A stretch of 64,000 bases of DNA. It comes from Virgibacillus litoralis. GTDB taxonomy: Bacteria; Bacillota; Bacilli; Bacillales; Amphibacillaceae. The DNA lies in contig NZ_JAGGKK010000006.1 of the NCBI RefSeq assembly GCF_017873675.1, positions 1-64,000 of the forward strand, written 5' to 3'. Every line of letters begins with the position of its first letter. Positions within the stretch are counted from its first letter, which is position 1. This document shows, in pieces, positions 19,354 through 27,149 of the stretch. Below the pieces are notes generated by a model that worked only from the letters and a program-made list of their open reading frames with translations, did not search any database and was not told the origin of the DNA. The translations under genes and the position numbers were made by a program.

Positions 19354-20121
19354 ATGCAATGCTCTTCATGCGGCCAGCAAACAGCTGAAGGAAAGTTTTG
19401 TACTAATTGTGGTGCTGAATTAGGCAAGGATGATCGATATGAAGCTGTCGCTGATTCAACTGTCAGCACTTCTCCATCAACTAATCAAAATCCAAACGAA
19501 ACAGTTGAGAAATTAAAGACTACCGGATCTAATTTTGGCCATTTTTTTGTAACACTCGTTAAAAATCCAAGTGAAGCAAAAAAAGCTAATGGATCCGATA
19601 TGAGTTCAGGAATAATTACATTTGTATTATTTTCATTAGTAATTGCTTTAAGCTACCATTTAATTCTTAGTACCATTCAAATTGGATTCTTTATGCAAAT
19701 TACATTTTTGGATAGCTTTATTTTACCATTTATAATTTTCACCATTCTGTACTTACTGATTGCTGGATTAACATTCGCTGGTGCAAAGCTTTCCGTTCAA
19801 GCGGTTACGTTTCCTGATGTTATTGCCAAATACGGTGCATATTTAGTTCCGTTTTTACTTTTATTTACTGCAGGAATACTATTCTGGCTAATTGGCATTA
19901 CATCAATAGCTGGACTGCTTTTACTTTTAAGTATTCTTAGCACTCTGCTTATTGCACCTACATTTATTTTAGTAGAACAGACACCTAATGGATTTGATCG
20001 AATTTATGTATTGATTGGGTTACACATTATTATATTATTAGTGTTTGGATTTTTCATACAATCATTCATGGATTCAATGCTTGGAAACTTTATGAACATG
20101 ATGTTTAATAGCGGTTTTTAA
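19354..20121 (+). CDS. Zinc-ribbon multi-pass membrane protein
   Basis: This 255-residue protein starts with a zinc ribbon (MQCSSCGQQ ... FCTNCGAELG, Cys pairs at about residues 3/6 and 17/20), a Ser/Thr-rich linker to about 50, and then five to six hydrophobic helices. Proteins of this kind in Bacilli are of unknown function and some are classed with the YIP1 fold; I cannot assign it further. The ATG follows AAAGGAAGTGA. It is a single-gene unit ended by a hairpin at 20129-20153. Confidence 0.7.
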   Translation: MQCSSCGQQTAEGKFCTNCGAELGKDDRYEAVADSTVSTSPSTNQNPNETVEKLKTTGSNFGHFFVTLVKNPSEAKKANGSDMSSGIITFVLFSLVIALSYHLILSTIQIGFFMQITFLDSFILPFIIFTILYLLIAGLTFAGAKLSVQAVTFPDVIAKYGAYLVPFLLLFTAGILFWLIGITSIAGLLLLLSILSTLLIAPTFILVEQTPNGFDRIYVLIGLHIIILLVFGFFIQSFMDSMLGNFMNMMFNSGF

Positions 20122-20128
20122 AAGTAGA

Positions 20129-20153
20129 AAAGCTCCTCAAAACGAGGAGCTTT
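20129..20153. terminator. Bidirectional terminator
   Basis: AAAGCTCCTC (20129-20138) pairs with GAGGAGCTTT (20144-20153). A T-run follows on the forward strand and T-rich sequence on the reverse, where it lies 3 nt after the next gene's stop codon. Confidence 0.85.
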
Positions 20154-20156
20154 TGC

Positions 20157-20363
20157 CTATCCGAAAAAGAGGTCCAGAATATTACTTCCAGATGAACTTT
20201 TTTTGTTATAAAACTCCGAATACCCACAATTACTGCATGAAATTACGATGAACTGATTATTTTGTACATCAAACATTTTAGATAGGCCTGTCCCAGTCAT
20301 AGATACCTCTTTCTGATCGGCATCGGTACTGCCACATTTAATACATCCATCTTTCTCTGCCAC
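20157..20363 (-). CDS. Small zinc-ribbon protein (DUF2082-like)
   Basis: The 68-residue product carries two Cys pairs, CIKCGS near the N-terminus and CSNCGYSEFY near the middle, around GLSKMFDVQNNQFIVIS. This is the layout of the nucleic-acid-binding-type Zn-ribbon family DUF2082, whose role is unknown. I start at the GTG at 20363, 9 nt after AAGGAG; the TTG at 20372 touches that site. It is convergent with the previous gene and shares its terminator. Confidence 0.75.
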   Translation of the reverse strand: MAEKDGCIKCGSTDADQKEVSMTGTGLSKMFDVQNNQFIVISCSNCGYSEFYNKKSSSGSNILDLFFG

Positions 20364-20414
20364 CTCTATCAACTCCTTAGTAATTTATACGATATAATTT
20401 TAGGATGGTTTCAA

Positions 20415-21000
20415 TTAATTTTGGTCCTTTCCAAATATCCCATAGAAGAAAAGGGTTATAACATCCTCTGTTAACGAAAGCATTTTTGTATTAACTTCTT
20501 CACGTTGCATGTATTCCATAAACATTTGTATATAGAAGAAGATAGCATCATTTGATATGTTTGGGTTTACATACCCCAGCCTTTTCCCTTCATCAAAGAA
20601 TTGGATCATCCTCGGAACAACCTTGTTCGTATAATAATCATTAATATAACTATCTGCTTTATAATACGTCATGAACTCCTTAAAGAATGTCTCACTTATT
20701 TGGTTTGCTATTTCACCTTCTTTAAAGATTATCTGTTTAATCTTTTTGTCATACGAAAGGTTACTATCTAATAGTATTTCGTAGTCCCGCCATATCTCCT
20801 CAAGGTAATAAACCATAACTGCATGTATAAGATCATCTTTACTGCCAAAATAGTTATAAATAGTAACCTGGGATACATTAGCTTGATCGGCTATTTCTGT
20901 TACAGATACCTTTTTAATGCCAAAATCTTTAAACAAAGTTAAGGCAGCAAACAATATTGTATCCTTTTTCCGTTCCTTTCGCCTTTGAAAACCGTCCATG
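20415..21000 (-). CDS. TetR-family transcriptional regulator
   Basis: This 194-residue protein has an N-terminal TetR helix-turn-helix (FKDFGIKKVSVTEIADQA, then VSQVTIYNYFGSKDDLI, about residues 15-60) and a helical ligand-binding domain. The ATG at 21000 follows GAGGTG by 6 nt; the GTG at 21008 overlaps that site. It is divergent from an ABC exporter pair across about 150 bp, the usual layout for a local repressor of an efflux system. The ligand is unknown. Confidence 0.85.
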
Positions 21001-21053
21001 TATTTCACCTCACATTTTTATTTTATTAAAATTTATGTAATAAAACAATTAAA

Positions 21054-21125
21054 ATATTTCATAAACTATTGTAAATGAACGTTATTTTATATATTATGAA
21101 CTATATAGATAAAAATATTTCATAA
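21054..21125. promoter_or_regulatory. Candidate TetR operator region
   Basis: The AT-rich divergent promoter contains ATATTTCATAAC-like sequences at 21054-21066 and 21115-21126 and an inverted TTATGAA at 21094-21100, which pairs with TTCATAA at 21119-21125. Such repeated and inverted half-sites between a TetR gene and its target suggest operator sites. The promoter boxes cannot be fixed in this AT-rich stretch. Confidence 0.4.
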
Positions 21126-21149
21126 CTTTTATTACACGGAGATGAGAAA

Positions 21150-22040
21150 ATGCCCATTACAATTAATGGTTTAACCAAAGAATTTTCAAATGGCAAAGGA
21201 ATTTTTGATATATCATTTACAGTCGCGGATGGGGAGGTATTTGGTTTTCTCGGACCAAATGGTGCAGGAAAATCAACTACTATAAGACATCTAATGGGAT
21301 TCATGAAGCCAACATCAGGCAGTGTAGAGATTAATCAACTTGATTGCTGGAAAAACAGTGCCGAAATTCAAAAGTCAGTTGGATATTTACCAGGAGAAAC
21401 GGCATTTTTAGAAGGTATGACTGGAAAAGAATTTCTAAATCTTCTGGCTGGTATGCGCAACATGAAACATACTAAACGCCAAAAGGAATTAATTGAGCGA
21501 TTTCAGTTCAACGTCAATACACCCATTCGAAAAATGTCTAAAGGAATGAAGCAAAAAGTGGGGATTGTAGCAGCATTTATGCATGATCCAGAAGTACTCA
21601 TTCTAGATGAGCCAACAAGCGGACTTGATCCATTAATGCAAAGTATTTTTGTTGAATTGATTAGCGAGGAGAAAGATAAAGGGAAAACTATATTAATGTC
21701 GTCACACAGTTTTTCCGAGATTGATCGTACAAGTGACCGTGTCGGAATTATTAAGGGTGGAGAACTTGTTGCGATTGAAGAAATACGTAAACTGCAAACC
21801 ATACAACGAAAAATCTTTGATGTAACAGTAAAATCGGAAGAAGACATTACTATCATTAGAAATAGTCCTCTGGAAGTTTTACAAACGGAACAACTTCGGG
21901 TGCAGATTACAGTTCAAGGAGATTATGAGCAGTTTGTAAAGATAATCAGTAACTGTGGGATTAACAGCATTGATGTACATCACCAAAACCTCGAAGATAT
22001 ATTCATGCACTTTTACGAAATGGATGGTGACTCAAAATGA
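21150..22040 (+). CDS. ABC transporter ATP-binding protein
   Basis: This 296-residue ATPase has Walker A GPNGAGKST, signature MSKGMKQKVGIVAAF, Walker B VLILDEPTSGLDP and the His-switch SSHSFSEI. The ATG follows GGAGATGA. It overlaps the permease gene by 4 nt (ATGA), so the two are co-translated. A TetR regulator is encoded divergently. Exporters of this type commonly confer drug or detergent resistance; the substrate here cannot be inferred. Confidence 0.9.
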   Translation: MPITINGLTKEFSNGKGIFDISFTVADGEVFGFLGPNGAGKSTTIRHLMGFMKPTSGSVEINQLDCWKNSAEIQKSVGYLPGETAFLEGMTGKEFLNLLAGMRNMKHTKRQKELIERFQFNVNTPIRKMSKGMKQKVGIVAAFMHDPEVLILDEPTSGLDPLMQSIFVELISEEKDKGKTILMSSHSFSEIDRTSDRVGIIKGGELVAIEEIRKLQTIQRKIFDVTVKSEEDITIIRNSPLEVLQTEQLRVQITVQGDYEQFVKIISNCGINSIDVHHQNLEDIFMHFYEMDGDSK

Positions 22041-22843
22041 GCAGATCCCTATTTGCTACAATGTTTAAAAATAAGGCCAAAACAGTTATTAGCTTTACAC
22101 TCGGATCAATCTTTTATTTATCGTTAGTCATCTGGCTATATCCTTCTGTAGCGGATTCTGAAGCATTTGATACCATGTTCAAAGAACTGCCTGAAGGCCT
22201 GATGAGTGCCTTTGGATTTAATGAAGGTATCAACAGTTTGAGCGGCTTTGTCGCAGGCGAGTATTATGGACTTTTATTCATTATTATTTTACTTATTTAT
22301 TGTGTGACAACAGCGACACAACTTATAGTACGTCTAGTTGATCAAGGGTCCATGGCTTACTTGTTATCAAGCGGATTATCACGATCTAAAATTGCCATGA
22401 CTCAAATAGCTGTAATCTTGTTGGGACTCATCTTTATCATTGTTGTTACTACCATTTCCGGAGTTGTAGGAGCAGATATTTTTATTGAAGAAGACAATTT
22501 TAATGCGGCAAATTTCGTTGAGTTAAATATTGTCACATTCTTACTATTCTTTGTAATAAGTAGTTATTGCTTTCTCTTTTCTTGTTTATTTAATGACGAG
22601 AAAAAAACACTATCGATAGCAGGTGGTCTTTCATTCGTATTTTTTGCGGTTGATATGGTTTCCAAAATTAGTGATAAATTGGACTGGATGCAAAATTTTA
22701 CTATTTTTTCAACTTTTAAAGCAACTGAAATTGCTCAAGGGACAGTCAATATAATTCCTATATGCATTGGGCTAGGTGTTGCCGGCATTATACTATATTC
22801 CGTGGCTGTATTTATTTTCAATAAACGTGATTTACCATTGTAA
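22037..22843 (+). CDS. ABC transporter permease
   Basis: This 268-residue membrane protein has about six hydrophobic segments, starting near residue 18 and ending just before the basic tail FNKRDLPL. The segment LLSSGLSRSKIAMTQ after the second helix is typical of ABC-2 permeases. It is the membrane partner of the ATPase at 21150, with a 4-nt overlap. An R1-type hairpin and a second hairpin follow and could end transcription. Confidence 0.85.
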   Translation: MSRSLFATMFKNKAKTVISFTLGSIFYLSLVIWLYPSVADSEAFDTMFKELPEGLMSAFGFNEGINSLSGFVAGEYYGLLFIIILLIYCVTTATQLIVRLVDQGSMAYLLSSGLSRSKIAMTQIAVILLGLIFIIVVTTISGVVGADIFIEEDNFNAANFVELNIVTFLLFFVISSYCFLFSCLFNDEKKTLSIAGGLSFVFFAVDMVSKISDKLDWMQNFTIFSTFKATEIAQGTVNIIPICIGLGVAGIILYSVAVFIFNKRDLPL

Positions 22844-22864
22844 ATTAGAATTCAAAAATTTCCT

Positions 22865-22900
22865 TGATGCAGTAAGAAAGTATTTTTATTTTCTTACTGC
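22865..22900 (+). repeat. R1 repeat, terminal hairpin only
   Basis: ATGCAGTAAGAAAG, then TATTTTTATTTTCTTACTGC followed by an A-run, is the 3' hairpin of the R1 family. It could act as a terminator-like stem after the exporter genes, although an A-run rather than a T-run follows on the forward strand. Confidence 0.65.
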
Positions 22901-22908
22901 AAAAAAAT

Positions 22909-22940
22909 TCGTACACAGGAAAAACTTAAGCTGTGTACGA
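22909..22940. terminator. Terminator-like hairpin between the convergent exporter and yteA genes
   Basis: TCGTACACAG (22909-22918) pairs perfectly with CTGTGTACGA (22931-22940). On the reverse strand a T-run follows (complement of the A-run at about 22901-22907), so it can terminate the yteA transcript, which stops exactly at its edge. Confidence 0.75.
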
Positions 22941-23603
22941 CTATTCTTCTTCATATTTCTGATGATTAGGTGTCACTCCTATAAAATCACCGTCCCGGTC
23001 AGCTGCAAGATAACTCTCCTCATCCTCGACACTGCCCACATTTTCATCACTGTTTGGATACATTTCATTATAGCTATCCTTTTCACCATAAAAATCGGAT
23101 GGCGATTCAGATGTACCATACCTGCTTACTTCCTGCCAAGCATCTTCTGCATCGTAACCAGTCTGTTCTTCTTCCGTAACCTCATTAGGATTAATGTTAG
23201 GACTAAACACCTGTTCTTCAACAGGGCGATCATCCATGAAGTTATCATGTTCCGCATGTTCCAGACATCGATCTGCGGTAGGAATTGCTTGTAGTCGTTC
23301 AAACGAAATATCCTCACCACATTTACTGCAAATACCGTAAGTTCCATCCGCAATAGCATGAAGGGCGGCATTGATATCTTCGAGTTCTTTTTCAGCATGT
23401 TCATTCAGTGCTATATCTTTTCCCCGTTCAAACATCTCTGTTCCTTGATCTCCAGGGTGATTATCGTAATTTGACAATTCACTCATTGATTCTTTTATCA
23501 ATTCGAGGTTAGTACCAAAATGATCTTGCACATGATTGATTAATTCTGATTGTCGTTCCGATAGAGCTGCTTTACATTGATTAAGTTGATTGTTATTTAT
23601 CAC
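22941..23603 (-). CDS. yteA: YteA-family DksA/TraR C4 zinc-finger protein
   Basis: This 220-residue protein has a coiled N-terminal half rich in charged residues and a C4 zinc finger GICSKCGEDISFERL ... CLEHA at about residues 112-140, then an acidic tail. B. subtilis YteA is expressed in sporulation; its molecular role is unknown, though the DksA fold suggests contact with RNA polymerase. The GTG start follows GGAGG at 9 nt. It stands alone. Confidence 0.85.
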   Translation of the reverse strand: MINNNQLNQCKAALSERQSELINHVQDHFGTNLELIKESMSELSNYDNHPGDQGTEMFERGKDIALNEHAEKELEDINAALHAIADGTYGICSKCGEDISFERLQAIPTADRCLEHAEHDNFMDDRPVEEQVFSPNINPNEVTEEEQTGYDAEDAWQEVSRYGTSESPSDFYGEKDSYNEMYPNSDENVGSVEDEESYLAADRDGDFIGVTPNHQKYEEE

Positions 23604-23921
23604 AGCAGTCAGCCTCCATTCATGTAATTAAAATTGGCTCGCTTACTATACTATGTGAAAAAACATAAAGGTTGATACTTTATTTTGCCTCCCAAATCAT
23701 GTCAATTCGGCATATGATTTTTTGCGTTTTCACGAAATTTCAATTTGCGCGTAATTAACTTATTTCTGAACACTATTACTTAACAAATATTATTCATGAT
23801 TTCGTTTATTTATTTTTATTTGTGAGTTTTATGTGATTTTTAATCCAGTATATACTGACTCTGAATTTCATAAGATAGGGAAATTTTAGATACTGATGAA
23901 CCGTTTTATTTTAACGTGGAG
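23604..23921. other. AT-rich intergenic stretch
   Basis: This stretch of about 320 bp is very AT-rich and holds the yteA promoter region on the reverse strand. A TATACT -10-like box occurs at 23851-23856 but without a well-spaced -35. I see no gene and no repeat shared with the rest of the window. Confidence 0.5.
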
Positions 23922-24062
23922 ATGTCGGATAGGGAAAAAGATTTAGCAATTGATTCGTTACTTAGAGCAGTATTAGGTTTTGCTGAAACCGGAGAAGTAA
24001 CTAACGATTCTTTAGACTATATCGAATCTAAATTTTATTATGCGTACTACAATATTACATAA
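23922..24062 (+). CDS. Possible 46-residue acidic protein
   Basis: An ATG with GTGGAG close upstream opens a 46-codon frame whose product (begins MSDREKDLAIDSLLRAVLGF, ends YYAYYNIT) is acidic and helical-looking with a tyrosine-rich tail. A perfect hairpin with flanking T at 24099-24124 follows at 37 nt, as expected for a small transcription unit. I do not recognise it. Short-frame evidence only. Confidence 0.45.
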   Translation: MSDREKDLAIDSLLRAVLGFAETGEVTNDSLDYIESKFYYAYYNIT

Positions 24063-24098
24063 AAAGAAGTACATCCATAATAGAAAATTATCCATTAA

Positions 24099-24124
24099 AA
24101 TAACCCCTCATATGAGGGGTTATT
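24099..24124. terminator. Perfect palindromic terminator
   Basis: AATAACCCCTCA joins directly to TATGAGGGGTTATT to give a stem of 12-13 bp with almost no loop. It stands between two convergent small reading frames and contains the stop codon of the reverse-strand one. Confidence 0.65.
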
Positions 24125-24236
24125 CTATCCAAGCACCAGTTATGTTATCGAGTGGAACAATATCATTATCTATTTTCAAACAATTATTAAGTACGTCAAC
24201 TGTTAGTATTTTCCCTTTAACCTTATGATAAAACAT
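24120..24236 (-). CDS. Possible 38-residue protein, perhaps leaderless
   Basis: On the reverse strand an ATG opens a 38-codon frame (begins MFYHKVKGKILTVDV, ends ITGAWIE). There is no Shine-Dalgarno sequence. Instead an extended -10 box, TGATATAAT, ends 9 nt before the ATG, which would start a transcript almost at the ATG. It may be a leaderless small gene, or the promoter may be chance in AT-rich DNA. I do not recognise the product. Confidence 0.3.
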   Translation of the reverse strand: MFYHKVKGKILTVDVLNNCLKIDNDIVPLDNITGAWIE

Positions 24237-24317
24237 TAATTCGTATTATATCATAAAAAAAAGCCATTAACATCCTAGCTTTTATCAATACCTTGTATAA
24301 ATTTCATTGAATTCTCA

Positions 24318-24854
24318 TCAAGAAATTTTCCTCTGTCTTCTTTCTGCTTCTATTTGATGTAACTTTACTATCAGTTTTTGTTGCTCTTTCGTTGTGGCCT
24401 CAAAAAATTGAATCCCATAGGAAATCATCTTACTTTTGACATGTTCTTCTTTTCTAACAATGTAACCATTGAAGGAAAATAAATCATCTTTCAATTCAAA
24501 TTCCACTCTAATTTTTATTTTATATTTGACTGGAAGGTTATACTCACTATCTAGCTTCAAACCAGTTGAGCTTATATTCTCTATAGTAGTAGCTATTTTA
24601 TTATTTTCGAGCTTTTTCATTTTTTCGTTTTCAATTCTTAGAAAAGTTACTTCACAAGGTAGTTGGGAAATTTCTATCCTGAAATCTCCTCTCAAGTTAT
24701 TTTTTTGTACTGCGGGTTGTTTTTTCAAGTCATTGATTTCTTTTTTTAATGATGCAATTTTACCTCGCTGATTATCTACAATCTTACAACCATATATACA
24801 TACCAACCCTAGAAATACACTTAAAGCTAAAACATATATTAATAAGGTGTTCAT
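24318..24854 (-). CDS. Membrane-anchored PilZ-domain c-di-GMP receptor
   Basis: This 178-residue protein has an N-terminal membrane helix (about residues 4-24), a short coiled coil (about 28-50) and a PilZ domain. The c-di-GMP-binding motifs are visible: the Arg-rich LRGDFRIE (R-x3-R type) near residue 55 and ENISSTGLKL, fitting [D/N]-x-S-x-x-G, near residue 95. It should bind c-di-GMP at the membrane. It starts 2 nt after the EAL gene stops, so both are made from one riboswitch-controlled transcript. A weak AGC/GCT hairpin with nine T (about 24257-24290) follows. Confidence 0.8.
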   Translation of the reverse strand: MNTLLIYVLALSVFLGLVCIYGCKIVDNQRGKIASLKKEINDLKKQPAVQKNNLRGDFRIEISQLPCEVTFLRIENEKMKKLENNKIATTIENISSTGLKLDSEYNLPVKYKIKIRVEFELKDDLFSFNGYIVRKEEHVKSKMISYGIQFFEATTKEQQKLIVKLHQIEAERRQRKIS

Positions 24855-24856
24855 TT

Positions 24857-25585
24857 CTACCTCACTCCCCCAACAGATAATCCCTCAGGTTTACCAAGAA
24901 TATAACCCTGTGCAAATTGTATTCCTAATACTTTAGCAATTGCCAATTCAGTTGGTGTTTCAATTCCTTCTAAGATTAGCTTAATATTAAATTTTATACA
25001 GTAGGAAACTATATTCCTTACTAATTCTTGCTTTTCCTCAATTTCATCTATCTTATGTGAAAAATATCTATCCAATTTAACAATATCTGGCTTTAATTCA
25101 ATCAATTTCTTAATATCATCTGGTCCTTTTCCAAAGTCATCTAGGGCAATTTGAACCCCCGTTTTTTTTAAAAGACTGATAACTTTTTTTAATGACTCAA
25201 CGTCCTCTATTATTTCGGTCTCGCTTATTTCTAACACAATTGAACTTAATATTTTTTTAAAGTGCTCATCCTGAATAAATGCTACAAATTTGGGATTTAG
25301 CAATGTAGACGGAAAAACATTAGCGTATAATTTAGCACCATTATTAATCTGCATAAATTGAAAATAATTCGTCATAGCCTTTTTTAGTGAATGCGTATCC
25401 AACTCAAATAGTCGACTAACATTACTTGCATCCTTAAAAGCATTTAAAGGGTTGTCATAACCTGCTGATCTAAATAGTACTTCGAAACCACACGTTTCCC
25501 AGTTAATTAAGTCATATATTGGCTGATAATGGTGATGAAATTTCATATAATTAATCTTGGCTACTGAATCACTTTGAGCAACCAT
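24857..25585 (-). CDS. EAL-domain c-di-GMP phosphodiesterase
   Basis: This 242-residue protein is a stand-alone EAL domain with no sensor domain. Catalytic and metal-binding positions are kept: GFEVLFR (the EAL motif as EVL), the Asn of YANVFPSTL, LEISETE, ALDDFGKG, KLDRYF, LEGIET and QFAQGY. It should hydrolyse c-di-GMP to pGpG. The ATG follows AAGGGAGGG. It lies directly behind a c-di-GMP-I riboswitch and overlaps operonically with a PilZ receptor, so enzyme, receptor and RNA sensor form one local circuit. Confidence 0.88.
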   Translation of the reverse strand: MVAQSDSVAKINYMKFHHHYQPIYDLINWETCGFEVLFRSAGYDNPLNAFKDASNVSRLFELDTHSLKKAMTNYFQFMQINNGAKLYANVFPSTLLNPKFVAFIQDEHFKKILSSIVLEISETEIIEDVESLKKVISLLKKTGVQIALDDFGKGPDDIKKLIELKPDIVKLDRYFSHKIDEIEEKQELVRNIVSYCIKFNIKLILEGIETPTELAIAKVLGIQFAQGYILGKPEGLSVGGVR

Positions 25586-25604
25586 TAACTTCCCTCCCTT
25601 AAAT

Positions 25605-25640
25605 AAAAAAAAGCACCCCCGCTGAACAGAGACTACTTAA
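25605..25640 (-). terminator. Candidate expression-platform terminator of the riboswitch
   Basis: Downstream of the aptamer the reverse strand reads GAGACATATTAAGTAGTCTC, then TTCAGCGGGGGTGC and an almost unbroken T-run (complement of A at 25605-25612). The GAGAC/GTCTC and AGC/GCT pairings give weak stems before the T-run. This suggests control by transcription termination before the EAL start codon. The exact alternative pairing with the aptamer is not resolved by eye. Confidence 0.5.
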
Positions 25641-25648
25641 TATGTCTC

Positions 25649-25740
25649 AAATCCTTCGGTATCCCGGCTGCCATAGATTTCTCTTTAGGCCCGTGGCTTT
25701 GCGTACCCTATTTTTCAACAAGGTTGCCATTATCGGAAAA
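25649..25740 (-). ncRNA. c-di-GMP-I (GEMM-I) riboswitch aptamer
   Basis: The reverse strand carries the hallmark segments of the class I aptamer in order: AATGGCAACC, a stem, GGGTACGCAAAGCC, then GGGCCTAAAG, and GCAGCCGGGATACCG. These match the conserved ACGCAAAGCC core, the tetraloop-receptor region GGCCTAAA and the closing GCCGGGNTACCG. It stands 60-150 nt before the EAL phosphodiesterase gene. It should bind c-di-GMP and set expression of the enzyme that destroys the ligand. Identification is by motif recall; a covariance-model search would settle it. Confidence 0.88.
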
Positions 25741-25776
25741 TGAAATATGTTGTTTATAGTTTTGGATATAAGGAGA

Positions 25777-26135
25777 CTATTTACATTTCAATATAAGATC
25801 AACCTTATTTTTAACTTCCAATTTACTATATATTTGTTTCATGTGCGCTTTGACAGTATTGATTGAAATATTAATTTCCTTAGAAATTTGCTTTGAACTG
25901 GAACCTACTTTTAACAAATCTAAAATTTGACTTTCTCGATTAGTCAATTGTTTTTTTTTACCTCAAAATCGCTTTCCGTATCCTTGGAGTAGGCTATAAA
26001 AGTATTCTTAATATTTTCTAATCTCATTATTTGATTTTCATCGGTATCGTCTTTATCCTCAATTGTTAAATCAATAGCATAAATAATATCAACTACTTCC
26101 TGGTCCGAAAACTGGTATGATTCGACAAATTTCAT
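25777..26135 (-). pseudogene. LuxR/GerE-type regulator split by a frameshift at an A9 run
   Basis: The first 62 codons (26135 down to 25947; begins MKFVESYQFSDQEVVD) form an acidic domain with no match I know. At GGT-A9-C (25949-25960 region) the frame ends two codons later, but a -1 shift restores a full GerE helix-turn-helix: LTNRESQILDLL, KQISKEINISINTVKAHMK and YSKLEVKNKVDL, ending at 25777. The zero-frame codons GTA AAA AAA AAC contain the slippery heptamer A-AAA-AAA, so recoding, RNA polymerase slippage, a true mutation or a sequencing error are all possible. The ATG follows GGAGGAAAT. It lies directly upstream of the riboswitch-EAL-PilZ unit. Confidence 0.65.
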
Positions 26136-26344
26136 GTTATTTCCTCCTATTCTTCCAAAAATTTCATTAAAACTAGATTACTATATCACAGTATAAATAT
26201 GTATTACCCATAATAGCTATTTTTCTATTCTTAAGGATTATATTCGTATATTTTAAACTGAAAGGTGATTTTTAGTTAATACTCCCTAAAATTACCTTTT
26301 ACGAAAATAATCCTTAGATAACTAACACCCATCTATGCATAATA

Positions 26345-26358
26345 AGAACAAATGTTCG
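26345..26358 (+). promoter_or_regulatory. LexA (SOS) box
   Basis: AGAACAAATGTTCG matches the Bacillus LexA consensus CGAACRNRYGTTYG at every position except the first. It lies 20 bp before the start codon of the next gene and right after a -10-like CATAAT (26337-26342), so LexA binding would block the promoter. Confidence 0.75.
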
Positions 26359-26377
26359 TTATAAGGTGGGTGTTTTA

Positions 26378-26749
26378 ATGAATAAAGAAGTGATTGCCAG
26401 TTACGTAACTATCCCAATGGCTATAAAAGTACTTCAGCAAGATTGTGAGGTATTTAATGACTTTAAAATGTATCGCATTTATCTGAGTAAAATTGATGCG
26501 GTTATGGATCAATTGCAGCATGATTTCAACGCAACCAAGAAACACTTGTATACTGTCGATTATGTAAAGATAAGTTGTATAGAAAAAGGCGATACCATGA
26601 AATACAATGTGTGTGGTAATGGGATGAATAAAGTTTTTGAATTTACTCCTAGTGAATTAAGAAGTTTAACGAGTGAACTTATGCGGGATTATCTGTACGG
26701 AGATAAAGCGATTTTTTCTGAATTAAAGGAAGATACTTGGATGAATTAA
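26378..26749 (+). CDS. Unknown protein, likely DNA-damage inducible
   Basis: This 123-residue product has helical, charged character (begins MNKEVIASYVTIPMAIKVL) and no membrane segment or familiar motif. The ATG at 26378 follows AAGGTGGG; a GTG four codons earlier is less well placed. A LexA box just upstream predicts SOS control. The N-terminal pattern of a short helix followed by IPMAIKVLQQD recalls the LexA-controlled YhjD family of B. subtilis, but that is memory-based and weak. A short hairpin with seven T ends the unit. Confidence 0.75.
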   Translation: MNKEVIASYVTIPMAIKVLQQDCEVFNDFKMYRIYLSKIDAVMDQLQHDFNATKKHLYTVDYVKISCIEKGDTMKYNVCGNGMNKVFEFTPSELRSLTSELMRDYLYGDKAIFSELKEDTWMN

Positions 26750-26750
26750 A

Positions 26751-26773
26751 CCCTGTTATGAGGGCTTTTTTTG
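26751..26773 (+). terminator. Terminator of the LexA-box gene
   Basis: ACCCT and AGGG(T) pair around GTTATG and are followed by a T7 run (about 26765-26771). The stem is short, but the T-run and position right after the stop codon support it. Confidence 0.65.
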
Positions 26774-27149
26774 TTTGAATGCGAATAAATTTAATTATTT
26801 TCAATTTAAATACCACCAAACGCCCTTCGCAAACGATAGTGGTTATAGGAGGGGATAAGCAATGGAAAAGGAAAAGAAACTTGTGGTGACAATAATGTCC
26901 AGGTGATGGGTGGCGTAAATACTCTAGGAAACAAATATTGGCGTATTGTAAAGACTCCATTACTATAAAAACCCAAGGTATCACTAATTGGGCGAAACTA
27001 GGGTGAAAGAGAATTTCGTGAGATATGGCTTTGCGTTTAACATAATTAAAACAGCAGTATATGGATCCGTACATTGGTATAAGAGGGGAGGGAAGAGGGG
27101 TGGCAGTCTTCCCTATCTCAATTCAATCTTTTTCTCAAGTGTAAGGTTT
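26774..27149. other. Intergenic stretch with no supported gene
   Basis: A very good ribosome binding site (AGGAGGGGATAAGC) precedes an ATG at 26862, but that frame closes after 14 codons (stop at 26904). Later frames are broken by many stops. It may be the remnant of a small gene. Nothing else can be supported. Confidence 0.4.

Noticed and set aside
22776-23294. 172-codon forward frame over the yteA gene
   Set aside because: It is a shadow of the permease end, two hairpins and the antisense of yteA; composition is that of a non-coding frame.
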